The notes beneath the pieces were generated by a model that was not told where the DNA came from, did no database searches, and saw only the letters and a program-made list of their open reading frames with translations. The position numbers were made by a program, and so were the translations under genes. DNA of 23,467 bases from NCBI GenBank assembly GCA_016462375.1, contig JAEMTJ010000004.1, forward strand, positions 1 to 23,467, in the 5' to 3' direction. This DNA comes from Rhodoluna sp. Lineage in GTDB: Bacteria > Actinomycetota > Actinomycetes > Actinomycetales > Microbacteriaceae. Shown here piece after piece: positions 1-7,872 of the stretch (positions are counted from its first letter, which is position 1; each line of letters begins with the position of its first letter).

Positions 1-662
1 ACTCGCCAGGTAACCCTGATGGTCGAGTACTTGATGCGACTGAACTAAAAGCTGCCGTTGATAGAGCTCGCGAACTTGGAGCAGTTGTTGCTAGCGATGA
101 GTGCTACGCAGAACTGGGTTGGGGTAAGTGGGAAACAGAACTCATTCCATCAGTGCTGGATCCTAGAGTCTCCGGTGGAAGCGATAAGAATCTGATAGCC
201 ATCTATTCTTTGAGCAAGCAGTCAAATCTTGCCGGCTATCGAGCGGCCTTTGCGGCAGGAGATCTAGAACTAATCAAGGGCCTCGTAAACCTTCGTATGC
301 ACTCAGGTTTGATGATGCCAACTCCAGTTCAGAATGCCGTGATCGCTGCGCTTAAAGATGAAGAGCATGTTCAGGTTGAGAAGGCTATCTACCGTAAGCG
401 CAGAGAGGTTTTGCTGGAAGCAGTTAAGGCCTATGGCTTTGAGATAGCCGATTCAGAGGCTGGCCTGTATTTGTGGGCAACCCTAGGAGAAGACAGCTGG
501 GTAACAGTTACCCGGATGGCGGAGCTAGGAATTTTGGTTGTCCCAGGGGAGTTCTATCAAGAAGGTGGCAGCAATTATGTCCGTTTCTCCATCACCGCTA
601 CCGATAAAGACATTACTGAGGGTGCCGCTCGTTTGACTAATGCCCTAGGGTTAAAGCACTAA
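1..662 (+). CDS. dapC: Succinyldiaminopimelate transaminase, 3' part (5' end outside window)
   Basis: This is the C-terminal part of a PLP-dependent class I/II aminotransferase; the open frame enters from the left edge with its first whole codon at base 3. Visible landmarks are SPGNPDG near the edge, SDECYAEL (the aspartate that contacts the PLP ring nitrogen and the following tyrosine), and SLSKQSNLAGYR, whose lysine at bases 216-218 should form the Schiff base with PLP. SLSKxSNLAGYR is typical of the actinobacterial DapC branch, which converts N-succinyl-2-amino-6-ketopimelate to N-succinyl-LL-diaminopimelate in lysine and peptidoglycan synthesis. The NPTG motif common in this fold reads NPDG. 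gltA follows after 24 bases on the same strand, so the two are probably co-transcribed. The family call is firm; the substrate rests on motif similarity. Confidence 0.85.
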   Translation, partial: SPGNPDGRVLDATELKAAVDRARELGAVVASDECYAELGWGKWETELIPSVLDPRVSGGSDKNLIAIYSLSKQSNLAGYRAAFAAGDLELIKGLVNLRMHSGLMMPTPVQNAVIAALKDEEHVQVEKAIYRKRREVLLEAVKAYGFEIADSEAGLYLWATLGEDSWVTVTRMAELGILVVPGEFYQEGGSNYVRFSITATDKDITEGAARLTNALGLKH

Positions 663-686
663 CCAAAGAAACACGGGAGCACTGCC

Positions 687-1967
687 TTGTCAGCTGAAAA
701 CGAAAACAAAGTAACCCTGAACTACCCTGGTGGATCAGCTGATTTTCCTATTATCAAAGCCACCGATGGTGACTCGGTTATCGACTTCTCTAAGCTCAAT
801 TCTGAAACAGGCTTGAACTCCTACGATATTGGCTTTGTAAACACAGCCAGTACTAAATCAGCGATTACCTATATTGATGGCGATGCTGGAATTCTTCGAT
901 ACCGTGGCTACCCAATTGAGCAGCTTGCTGGCCAAAAGAGCTTCGTTGAAACCGCCTATCTTCTTATTTACGGTGAACTACCAAACGCCCAACAGTTAGG
1001 CGAATGGGATGAGCGTCTTCGCAGACACACTCTGATCCACGAAGATCTAAAGAACATCTTCCACTCAATGCCACAAAACGCTCACCCGATGTCGGTGCTC
1101 GCTGCCAGTGTTTCAGCACTGTCAACTTTTTACCAAGACTCACTAAACCCGCACGATGAGTACCAGGTTGAACTGTCAACTGTTCGTCTACTAGCCAAGT
1201 TGCCAACCCTGGTTGCATACTCACATAAGAACTCGCTAGGTCAGGCTCTGCTATACCCAGATAATTCTTTGAGCTATGTCGAAAACTTCCTAAGAATGTC
1301 CTTTGGCAACATGGCCGAACCATATATTCAAAACCCAGTTGTCACTAAAGCGCTAGACACTCTGTTGGTCCTGCACGCAGATCATGAACAGAACTGTTCC
1401 ACGGCGACTGTTCGGCTGGTGGGTTCTTCACAGGCAAACTTGTTTGCATCTGTTTCTGCCGGTGTCTCTGCACTGTTTGGTCCTCTCCACGGTGGCGCTA
1501 ACGAAGCAGTTCTAGAGATGTTGGCAGATATTCGTGACTCTGGTGAATCAGTTCAGAAATATATTGACCGAGTGAAGAACAAAGAAGCAGGTGTGAAGCT
1601 GATGGGCTTTGGTCACCGTGTTTATAAGAACATGGACCCAAGAGCAACAATTGTCAAAGCTACCGCAGACAGAGTTTTAGCCGAACTAGGTGTTAGTGAT
1701 CCACTACTAGATATTGCTAAGGAGCTAGAAGCAGCTGCTCTAGCAGATGAATACTTCATATCCAGAAAGCTTTATCCAAACGTGGACTTCTATACCGGTG
1801 TTATCTATAAGGCAATGGGCTTCCCAACCAGAATGTTTACTGCCCTTTTTGCAATGGGACGACTACCCGGCTGGACTTCACACTGGCGAGAGATGAATCA
1901 CGATCCGGCCACCAAGATTGGCAGACCACAGCAGTTATATATCGGTTCTCCGCAGCGAGATATTTAA
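687..1967 (+). CDS. gltA: Citrate synthase (type II, 426 aa)
   Basis: Condenses oxaloacetate and acetyl-CoA to citrate and CoA, the entry step of the TCA cycle, in the cytoplasm. The three catalytic residues are in their usual contexts: His268 in GPLHGGANE, His310 in GFGHRVYKNMDPRA and Asp367 in NVDFYTG. The N-terminal beta domain (about residues 8-60) and the length near 430 aa mark the hexameric, Gram-negative/actinobacterial GltA type rather than the shorter archaeal/Bacillus type. The start is TTG, chosen because GGGAG lies about 8 bases upstream and the protein then begins MSAENENKV, with the beta-domain sequence soon after. It lies downstream of dapC in the same orientation. Its stop codon is only two bases from the stop of the opposing MFS gene. 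Function is certain by motif. Confidence 0.97.
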   Translation: MSAENENKVTLNYPGGSADFPIIKATDGDSVIDFSKLNSETGLNSYDIGFVNTASTKSAITYIDGDAGILRYRGYPIEQLAGQKSFVETAYLLIYGELPNAQQLGEWDERLRRHTLIHEDLKNIFHSMPQNAHPMSVLAASVSALSTFYQDSLNPHDEYQVELSTVRLLAKLPTLVAYSHKNSLGQALLYPDNSLSYVENFLRMSFGNMAEPYIQNPVVTKALDTLLVLHADHEQNCSTATVRLVGSSQANLFASVSAGVSALFGPLHGGANEAVLEMLADIRDSGESVQKYIDRVKNKEAGVKLMGFGHRVYKNMDPRATIVKATADRVLAELGVSDPLLDIAKELEAAALADEYFISRKLYPNVDFYTGVIYKAMGFPTRMFTALFAMGRLPGWTSHWREMNHDPATKIGRPQQLYIGSPQRDI

Positions 1968-1983
1968 AGCTATTCAGCTTTGA
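1964..1983. terminator. Weak stem-loop between convergent gltA and MFS stops
   Basis: AAAGCT, loop ATTC, AGCTTT form a perfect 6-bp stem (1966-1981), extendable to 8 bp with a U-G and a U-A pair. It contains both converging stop codons and is followed on the plus strand by a short T-rich stretch (1988-1991) and on the minus strand by A/T-rich sequence. It is A/U-rich and lacks a clean U-tract, so it would be a weak bidirectional terminator at best. Confidence 0.3.
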
Positions 1984-3166
1984 TAAGTTTTAGTTGTTCT
2001 CGGTAAACAGTGGGGAATAGCACCACAAAGGCGATGAAAGCCAACAAGCCGGCAATAACGAAAACTTCCCTGACTCCGAATGCTCCAATTAGGTAACCAG
2101 CCAAAGACATTGAACCAATGCTGGCAACTGAAATGATTGCCCCGAAAGCTGCGAATACTCGACCTTGAACCTCATGCGGAGTAACTTTGATCATCATCCC
2201 AACGCCGTAGCTGTTGATTGTTGCATTCGCCATCCCGGCGACAAACCAAACTCCCATGATGAACCAATAGTTCGGGGCAACCCCAACTGCAAACCCTGAC
2301 AAAGACAGGATTGCCATACCGTAACCCAGAATAATCAACTCAGTGCGAGGCTTGACTTTCTTAGCCCCTGCTATAGAACTAAATAGCAGGGTGCCAATAG
2401 CGAACCCAGTTCCAACCAGTCCATAGATGAAAGAGTTTGCACCCATGATGTTGGTTATTAGGAATACATCGCCAACGTTCACAACACTTACGCAAAGCAC
2501 CATGCCAAACACGAGAATAACCAGCGAGCGAAGTAAGGGGTTGTTCATCATGAACTTGAACCCCTGAGCAATATCTGTTTTTTCACCATCTTTGAGAGCT
2601 TCTGGCTTGTGGTTCACCTTTATCAGGAAGGGGACTATTGCAATAAAAGTGGTTAAAAAACCGTCGATTAGGAAGGTAGCTACGAATCCTGTTTCCTTGA
2701 CTAAAATTCCAGCTAGGGCTGGGCCAAATAAACCTGCCATCGAAAAGTAGCTTTGGATGGTTCCCATAGCCCTTCCGATGTCTTCCTTTTTTGCAAGAGT
2801 AGGGGTTAGTTTTCCCCAGGTTGGGCCAACGACAGATGCGCAACTGTTGGCGATGAACAGCAGAGCCCAAATAGCCCAGGTCTCTAATGGTTGACTGAGA
2901 GTAAAGATGGAAGCACCACCAATGACCGAAGCTAAGGGAATTACCTGTCTGGTGCTGAATCGATCTGCGATAGTTCCAGCTAGTGGAGAAAATAGGATTA
3001 CAGGAATAGTTCCGACAATCAACAAGGCCGCAACAGCAGCCGGTCCTTGGTCTTTTTCTCTGAAGACGAGAGTGAATATGGTTAGTTCTGTTCCAAGCAG
3101 ACTAAAAGCTCTGGCAAGCGCCATCGCTTGAATTTTGGACCATTGCGTCTTCGCAGTTTCTAGCAC
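1970..3166 (-). CDS. Major facilitator superfamily permease (398 aa)
   Basis: An integral membrane transporter with roughly 10-12 hydrophobic segments spread along its length. The cytoplasmic loop after the second segment carries an MFS motif A variant, GTIADRFSTR (residues 64-73), and a proline/glycine-rich GPALAGIL segment follows around residue 150. The overall pattern resembles the MFS_3 / EntS-like exporters (Bcr/macrolide-efflux type), which usually expel small molecules or siderophores by proton antiport. The substrate cannot be read from sequence. It starts 9 bases after the rsmD stop on the same strand, so both probably share the rsmD promoter. Nothing in the neighbourhood (rRNA methylation, citrate synthase) suggests a substrate, so I leave the symbol blank. 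Confidence 0.85.
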   Translation of the reverse strand: MLETAKTQWSKIQAMALARAFSLLGTELTIFTLVFREKDQGPAAVAALLIVGTIPVILFSPLAGTIADRFSTRQVIPLASVIGGASIFTLSQPLETWAIWALLFIANSCASVVGPTWGKLTPTLAKKEDIGRAMGTIQSYFSMAGLFGPALAGILVKETGFVATFLIDGFLTTFIAIVPFLIKVNHKPEALKDGEKTDIAQGFKFMMNNPLLRSLVILVFGMVLCVSVVNVGDVFLITNIMGANSFIYGLVGTGFAIGTLLFSSIAGAKKVKPRTELIILGYGMAILSLSGFAVGVAPNYWFIMGVWFVAGMANATINSYGVGMMIKVTPHEVQGRVFAAFGAIISVASIGSMSLAGYLIGAFGVREVFVIAGLLAFIAFVVLFPTVYREQLKLIKAE

Positions 3167-3175
3167 TGTTTTAGT

Positions 3176-3742
3176 TTAGTTTGCCAACCAATAGACCACA
3201 GTGTCCCCGTATGACTTCTCTTCGGTGACAGATAAACCTTCAGGTAACTCAGGAATTGGGGTTCTGGAAGATCGTTCTAGAACTACGACTGCATCTACAT
3301 TCAAGTGTGGCAAAAGTGCTTCAAGGTTCTCCGCAATCTCTGTATTGGTTATTTCATATGGTGGATCGATAAAAACTAGGTCAAACTTGCCGGAGAAAGT
3401 GGTGAGATAACTGGAAACTGATTTGCCCTCAGCGCGAATATCACAATCGAGCTCTTCCTTTTGTAAAGCAGCTTTAATCATTCTCTGGTTAGTAATGATG
3501 CCACCAAGTGCCTGCTTATGCTGTTCAACCAACATCACAGATCTACATCCCCTAGAAGCAGCTTCTAAACCTAGGGCACCAGTTCCTGCATACAGGTCTA
3601 GAACATCAGAACCAGCAATAAGGTTCAGCGCTTCAAGACGGTTAAAGATACTCTCGCGAATGCGATCGCTGGTTGGTCTGGTTACTTTAGCTGGCGAGGC
3701 TAATGTTCTACTGCCGGCGATACCGCCAATGATTCTGGTCAT
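3176..3742 (-). CDS. rsmD: 16S rRNA (guanine966-N2)-methyltransferase
   Basis: A SAM-dependent methyltransferase that modifies G966 in helix 31 of 16S rRNA on the assembling 30S subunit. The N-terminal MTRIIGGIAGSR with RPTSDRIRESIFN (about residues 22-34) is the RsmD signature. Motif I, VLDLYAGTGALGLEA (residues 47-61), binds SAM, and DPPY (residues 126-129) is the catalytic N2-guanine/N6-adenine motif. At 188 aa it is full length. In many actinobacteria rsmD lies between recG and coaD on their strand; here it is on the opposite strand, upstream of and divergent from recG, with an MFS gene behind it. The spacer to recG is only 46 bases. Confidence 0.95.
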   Translation of the reverse strand: MTRIIGGIAGSRTLASPAKVTRPTSDRIRESIFNRLEALNLIAGSDVLDLYAGTGALGLEAASRGCRSVMLVEQHKQALGGIITNQRMIKAALQKEELDCDIRAEGKSVSSYLTTFSGKFDLVFIDPPYEITNTEIAENLEALLPHLNVDAVVVLERSSRTPIPELPEGLSVTEEKSYGDTVVYWLAN

Positions 3743-3750
3743 AGTGTGGC

Positions 3751-3757
3751 TAGCCTA
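3751..3757. promoter_or_regulatory. Overlapping divergent -10 boxes for rsmD and recG
   Basis: The palindromic stretch GGCTAGCC followed by TAA supplies TAGCCT on the plus strand (3751-3756) and TAGGCT on the minus strand (complement of 3752-3757). The minus-strand box ends 9 bases before the rsmD ATG, so that mRNA would be nearly leaderless. The plus-strand box would give recG a leader of about 25 nt. Both match the TAnnnT pattern of actinobacterial -10 elements; no clear -35 is visible. Confidence 0.4.
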
Positions 3758-3788
3758 ACTTGTCGCACGGGTGGGCGAAGATTGAACC

Positions 3789-5975
3789 ATGCTTTTGCCA
3801 ACAACTAATCTCGATCGCCTGCTAGGGGATAAGACCGCTAAGTCGTTGGCTAAGAACCTAGGCCTTAGAACAGTTGCCGATTTACTGCAGCATTACCCTC
3901 GCAGATACTCGTCCAGGGGAGAGCTAACCCCTATTAGTGAAATCCCTATCGGGGAGAGCGTCACCATCATCGCCGATGTGGTGGATGTCTATGAAAGACG
4001 CATGAAGGGTAAAGCAGGCTCCATTCTGGAAGTCAAGATCACCGATGGGCATGGCTTTGTCACAGCCACCTTCTTCAATCAAGCTTGGCGAGCGCAGAAA
4101 CTCAAGACCGGAGCTAGAGGCCTCTGGGCTGGAAAGATTGGCAGCTATAACGGCAAGCTGCAACTTTCACATCCTGACTACGAGCTATTCGGTGACGAAA
4201 TTGAAGATGATGTGGCAAAAGCTTGGGCTGAACTACCAATTCCTATTTACCCAGCTTCCAGTACCTGCACTACTTGGATGCTGCAACGAGCAGTCAAAGT
4301 CATCCTCGATGTTTTAGAACCCATCCAAGATGAGGTTCCTGAAGAGTTAAAAGTAAAACATGAACTACTCAATCTTGAAGATGCAATCAGAAAAATCCAC
4401 CAGCCGGCAAACATGGCTGACTGGCAAGCTGCCAGAGATACCCTGCGCTATCACGAAGCCTTCCTCCTGCAAGCAGCACTTTTAAAGCGAAGAACAGAAA
4501 ACCAGCATCAGCAGAGTGCTGTGAGAGTTGCGAAAGAAAATGGTTATTTAACCAACTTCGATAAAGCGCTGCCATTTACGCTAACCAATGGGCAGGTTGT
4601 TGTCGGTAATGAAATTGCGACAGATTTAGCAAGCGGTCATCCGATGAACCGACTGCTTCAAGGTGAAGTTGGTTCAGGTAAAACTTTGGTGGCAGTTAGA
4701 GCGATGCTGAGCGTTGCAGATAGTGGGGGCCAGTCAGCCTTACTGGCCCCAACCGAAGTATTAGCAGCTCAGCACTTCAGGTCGATAGAAAAGACCTTAG
4801 GATCAGAGCTCGCAAAACAATTAGGCCTGACTCTCTTGACCGGGCAGCTGAATACGGCAGATAGAAAAAGTGCAATGCTCGCCATGGTTTCTGGCAAAGC
4901 TCAGATCATCGTTGGCACGCACGCACTTATAGCGGACAAAGTAGAGTTTGTGGATCTCGGACTGATTGTTATTGACGAACAGCATCGTTTTGGAGTTGAA
5001 CAACGTGAAGCGTTAAGACTCAAAGGTAAACAGCCTCCTCATGTGCTCACCATGACGGCTACTCCGATTCCTCGAACACTTGCGGTAACAGTCTTTGGTG
5101 ACTTGGATGTGTCTGTGCTTTCAGAACTACCGCAGGGAAGGCAGGCAATTACCTCGCATGTAATTACTGATAATCAACCGCAACTGGTGGCTCGTGTCTG
5201 GCAAAGAGTTGCTGAAGAAGTTGGTCTTGGCAGACAAGCCTTTGTAATTTGTCCCCGAATTGATGATGCTGATGACGGAACAGATTTACTGCTCACCGGA
5301 GGTATTCCTGATGAGCAAGAATTTGTTGAAGGCGAAGAACTAATTCCGCCTAAACCTAAGCGACCGCTCGCAGCAGCACTCAGCGTTACTGAAGCTTTGA
5401 AGAGTAATCCTGCATTGAAGAATCTAAAGATTGCGGTTTTGCATGGGCGGCAATCGAGTGAAGAGAAATCGGATGTGATGGCAAGATTCACAAACCAGGA
5501 AATCGATGTCTTAGTTTCGACCACAGTGATTGAAGTTGGTGTCGATATCCCAAATGCCACTACGATGGTGATTCTTGATGCAGACCGGTTTGGTGTTTCA
5601 CAGCTTCATCAACTTCGTGGTCGAGTTGGTCGCGGTGGGTTACCGGGTTTGTGCCTAATGCTCACCAGCGCTGAAGAAGGATCTCTTGCATTAGAGCGAG
5701 TAAAGGCTGTTGTTGAAACAACGGATGGTTTCAAACTAAGTGAAATTGATCTGGAACTTAGACGTGAAGGAGATGTCTTAGGTGCTTCGCAATCAGGTGG
5801 TAAATCTAGTCTTAAATTACTTCGGGTGCTGAAAGATTCTGCACTCATCCAAGAGGTTAGAACCGAAGTTGCTGAAATATTTCTTGGTGACCCGACTCTG
5901 GAGAAGCATCCGTTGGTAGCCGAAACCCTGATTCAGCTGGATAAAGCAAGACAGGACTTTCTTGCCAAGGCATAG
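3789..5975 (+). CDS. recG: ATP-dependent DNA helicase RecG (728 aa)
   Basis: Remodels stalled replication forks and branched recombination intermediates by double-strand translocation. The N-terminal wedge/OB-fold region spans about residues 55-165 (PIGESVTIIADVV onward). Helicase domain 1 has Walker A GEVGSGKT (292-299), the DEQH box (396-399) with HRFGVEQR, and motif III TATPIPRT. Helicase domain 2 has STTVIEVGVDIPNA and motif VI RGRVGRGG (610-617). GDVLGASQSG near the C terminus belongs to the conserved TRG region that couples ATP hydrolysis to movement. The length is normal for the family. It is the first gene of the long rightward run and is followed by coaD after 17 bases. Its start is ATG at 3789, without a strong Shine-Dalgarno sequence. 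Confidence 0.97.
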   Translation: MLLPTTNLDRLLGDKTAKSLAKNLGLRTVADLLQHYPRRYSSRGELTPISEIPIGESVTIIADVVDVYERRMKGKAGSILEVKITDGHGFVTATFFNQAWRAQKLKTGARGLWAGKIGSYNGKLQLSHPDYELFGDEIEDDVAKAWAELPIPIYPASSTCTTWMLQRAVKVILDVLEPIQDEVPEELKVKHELLNLEDAIRKIHQPANMADWQAARDTLRYHEAFLLQAALLKRRTENQHQQSAVRVAKENGYLTNFDKALPFTLTNGQVVVGNEIATDLASGHPMNRLLQGEVGSGKTLVAVRAMLSVADSGGQSALLAPTEVLAAQHFRSIEKTLGSELAKQLGLTLLTGQLNTADRKSAMLAMVSGKAQIIVGTHALIADKVEFVDLGLIVIDEQHRFGVEQREALRLKGKQPPHVLTMTATPIPRTLAVTVFGDLDVSVLSELPQGRQAITSHVITDNQPQLVARVWQRVAEEVGLGRQAFVICPRIDDADDGTDLLLTGGIPDEQEFVEGEELIPPKPKRPLAAALSVTEALKSNPALKNLKIAVLHGRQSSEEKSDVMARFTNQEIDVLVSTTVIEVGVDIPNATTMVILDADRFGVSQLHQLRGRVGRGGLPGLCLMLTSAEEGSLALERVKAVVETTDGFKLSEIDLELRREGDVLGASQSGGKSSLKLLRVLKDSALIQEVRTEVAEIFLGDPTLEKHPLVAETLIQLDKARQDFLAKA

Positions 5976-5980
5976 TCGGC

Positions 5981-5986
5981 TAACCT
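5981..5986 (+). promoter_or_regulatory. Candidate -10 box giving a leaderless coaD mRNA
   Basis: TAACCT lies between the recG stop and the coaD ATG with exactly 6 bases (AGAAAC) before the ATG. The transcript would therefore begin at or next to the start codon. There is no Shine-Dalgarno sequence before this gene. No convincing -35 is seen inside the end of recG. Confidence 0.4.
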
Positions 5987-5992
5987 AGAAAC

Positions 5993-6463
5993 ATGGCCAT
6001 AGCCGTTTACCCAGGATCTTTTGACCCGATTACCTTCGGGCACATCGACATCGCTACCCGCGCAGCCAAACTATTTGACACTGTTCATGTGCTCGTCGTT
6101 CATAACCCTGCCAAAAACCCAAAGCTTTCTCTTGAAAAGAGAGTTGAACTTGTGAAGGAGGTATTGGCAGTTGTGCCAGGCAAGTTCGTAGTTGATTCAT
6201 TGGCAAGTGGGCTGTTGGTTGATTACTGTAAAGGGATATCAGCTCAGGCTTTGGTCAAAGGGGTTAGAACCAACGTTGATATTGACTATGAGTTACCGAT
6301 GGCTCAGGTAAATAGGGATCTTTCGGGGATTGAAACTGTATTCCTGCCGGCAGATCCTGCTCATGGCTTTATCTCTTCTTCTTTGGTCAAGCAGGTTGCT
6401 GACCTTGGCGGAGACATCAGTAAATATGTTCCAGAACTAGTAGTAAAGGCTTTGAAGAACTAA
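5993..6463 (+). CDS. coaD: Phosphopantetheine adenylyltransferase (156 aa)
   Basis: Transfers AMP from ATP to 4'-phosphopantetheine to make dephospho-CoA, the penultimate step of coenzyme A synthesis. The nucleotidyltransferase signature is complete: PGSFDPITFGHIDI (residues 7-20) with the (T/H)xGH-type motif ending in His17, and ISSSLVKQ (127-134) with the ISSS(x)(I/V)(R/K) motif that contacts the phosphates. The substrate-binding KGVRTNVDIDYE segment is also present. The length is typical of the hexameric bacterial enzyme. Its TAA stop shares the final A with the ATG of the following yceD gene (TAATG), suggesting translational coupling. Confidence 0.97.
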   Translation: MAIAVYPGSFDPITFGHIDIATRAAKLFDTVHVLVVHNPAKNPKLSLEKRVELVKEVLAVVPGKFVVDSLASGLLVDYCKGISAQALVKGVRTNVDIDYELPMAQVNRDLSGIETVFLPADPAHGFISSSLVKQVADLGGDISKYVPELVVKALKN

Positions 6464-6975
6464 TGGGTGATTTCAAGATCCAGGTCCATGACCTGATGCA
6501 CAAACCAGGTCAGATGCGAGAATTAGACACTGAGGTCGAGCTTCCTTCAGCCTTAGGGGCAGGTTTGGCAGTCGTTCCAAAGGGTGGACTCGTTGAACTG
6601 TTTCTACGTCTAGAGAGTGTCCACGAGGGGATTTATGTCTCTGGAGGCTTGAAAACTAAGGCTACTGCTGACTGTTCAAGGTGTTTAGAGTCTATGAGTG
6701 TGCCGATTCAGGTAGATATTCAGGAGCTTTTCGCCTATTCTTTAGAGGTAGAAGATGACTTTGTCATCCAAGATCAAGCAATCGACTTGGAACAGGTCAT
6801 AGTTGACTCGGTGGTTCTAAATCTTCCGTTCACCCCAATTTGTAGTGCAGACTGTTTAGGTTTGTGCCCGGACTGCGGTGCGAAGATGAACGAAAACCCG
6901 AATCACGAACACGAAGCCCCGATTGACTCGAGGTGGAGTGCACTAGAGAAGCTTGCACAAGAAAGAGAAGACTAA
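6463..6975 (+). CDS. yceD: YceD/DUF177 family protein (170 aa)
   Basis: A member of the DUF177 (YceD) family, almost always encoded directly before rpmF and linked to 23S rRNA accumulation and ribosome assembly in bacteria and plastids. Visible are CSRCLE (Cys71, Cys74) in the middle, and a C-terminal CSADCLGLCPDCG cluster with Cys127, Cys131, Cys135 and Cys138. Four of these could bind zinc. The acidic stretch YSLEVEDDF and the ending SRWSALEKL are typical. It overlaps both neighbours by one base (TAATG at each junction), so coaD, yceD and rpmF are tightly coupled. The precise biochemical role of the family is not established; the assignment rests on the cysteine pattern and position. Confidence 0.9.
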   Translation: MGDFKIQVHDLMHKPGQMRELDTEVELPSALGAGLAVVPKGGLVELFLRLESVHEGIYVSGGLKTKATADCSRCLESMSVPIQVDIQELFAYSLEVEDDFVIQDQAIDLEQVIVDSVVLNLPFTPICSADCLGLCPDCGAKMNENPNHEHEAPIDSRWSALEKLAQERED

Positions 6976-7178
6976 TGCCAGTTCCAAAGAGACGCCTGTC
7001 GAGATCAAACACCCGCCACCGTCGCTCGGCATGGGTTGCTAACAACACTCAGCTAGTTAAGACCGTTGAAAACGGTAAGACCGTATACAGCCTGCCTCAC
7101 CGCGCTCGTGCCGTAGAAGACGCGAACGGCAACGTTCAGTTCTACGAATACAAGGGCCGCAAGGTAGCAGACGCCTAA
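6975..7178 (+). CDS. rpmF: 50S ribosomal protein L32 (67 aa)
   Basis: A small basic ribosomal protein of the large subunit. The start is the ATG at 6975 that overlaps the yceD stop (TAATG); an in-frame ATG at 6933 lies inside yceD and would add 14 residues unlike L32. From 6975 the protein opens MPVPKRRLSRSNTRHRRSAW, the conserved L32 N terminus. At 67 aa it is at the long end for L32. The C terminus (RARAVEDANGNVQFYEYKGRKV) lacks the zinc-binding cysteines found in some L32 proteins, so this is the Cys-less form. Confidence 0.96.
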   Translation: MPVPKRRLSRSNTRHRRSAWVANNTQLVKTVENGKTVYSLPHRARAVEDANGNVQFYEYKGRKVADA

Positions 7179-7182
7179 ATCT

Positions 7183-7188
7183 TAGGCT
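7183..7188 (+). promoter_or_regulatory. Candidate -10 box giving a leaderless rnc mRNA
   Basis: TAGGCT lies just after the rpmF stop, 7 bases before the rnc TTG start. No Shine-Dalgarno sequence precedes rnc. The spacing matches the boxes before coaD, lepB and xerC. Confidence 0.35.
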
Positions 7189-7195
7189 CATCATT

Positions 7196-7870
7196 TTGAC
7201 CTACGCCTCGCTTAATAAAACGCTTGGCATAAGCATTGATTCAGCATTACTCGAACTAGCTTTGACTCATTCCTCTTTTGCATATGAGAATGGCAAAATA
7301 CCCGACAACGAACGCCTAGAGTTTCTAGGAGATTCGGTGTTGGGTTTTATTGTTACTGGCCACATCTATCTTGCTAACCCCAGTCTTGATGAAGGGTCGC
7401 TCAGCCGGATTCGTAACGCTGCAGTTTCTGCAAAGACCTTGGCCATAGCTGCAAACAACATTGGCTTAGGTGCATATCTGTCACTCGGTAAAGGTGAACT
7501 TTCCTCAGGCGGCAGAGATAAACCAAACATTCTTGCCGACACTTTAGAAGCACTAATTGGTGCGGCATATATTTCTTCAGGTCTAGAAGCAGCTAAAACC
7601 ATCATCAACAAGTTTGTTATTCCGCTGATTGATTCAGCAGATGAATTACTGGAAACCAGTGAACCCAGAACTGTTCTGCAAGAACTTCTGAAGGCTGCCA
7701 ATCGTGGCGATGCTGTTTTTGATGTCACACATGAGGGTCCTGATCACGATCGAACTTTTTTTGCAGCAGTAATAGTTGACAATCAAAAAATTGGAACTGG
7801 AGCTGGTAGATCTCGTAAAGCCGCAGAAGCTGAAGCGGCTATTGCTGCACTAAAAACTATTAGAAGCTAA
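7196..7870 (+). CDS. rnc: Ribonuclease III (224 aa)
   Basis: A double-strand-specific endoribonuclease that processes rRNA precursors and structured mRNAs; it acts as a homodimer with Mg2+. The RNase III signature NERLEFLGDSVLG is at residues 38-50, with the metal ligands Glu42 and Asp46, and the second acidic pair Asp115 and Glu118 lies in ADTLEALIGAAY. A C-terminal double-stranded-RNA-binding domain runs from about residue 155 (PRTVLQELLKA) to the end, finishing with the typical GRSRKAAEAEAA helix. The start is TTG at 7196, 17 bases after rpmF and without a Shine-Dalgarno sequence; the first residues MTYASLNKTLGI fit the family N terminus. mutM starts two bases after its stop. Confidence 0.95.
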   Translation: MTYASLNKTLGISIDSALLELALTHSSFAYENGKIPDNERLEFLGDSVLGFIVTGHIYLANPSLDEGSLSRIRNAAVSAKTLAIAANNIGLGAYLSLGKGELSSGGRDKPNILADTLEALIGAAYISSGLEAAKTIINKFVIPLIDSADELLETSEPRTVLQELLKAANRGDAVFDVTHEGPDHDRTFFAAVIVDNQKIGTGAGRSRKAAEAEAAIAALKTIRS

Positions 7871-7872
7871 GC

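Noticed and set aside
964..1323. Minus-strand open frame of 119 codons inside gltA
   Set aside because: It overlaps conserved citrate synthase codons, with no ribosome binding site and no family resemblance.
5174..5560. Minus-strand open frame of 128 codons inside recG
   Set aside because: It is fully within conserved helicase sequence on the other strand, has low complexity and no recognisable motif.
6933..6974. Longer L32 starting at ATG 6933
   Set aside because: The extra 14 residues lie inside yceD and do not resemble L32; ATG 6975, overlapping the yceD stop, gives the conserved MPVPKRR start.
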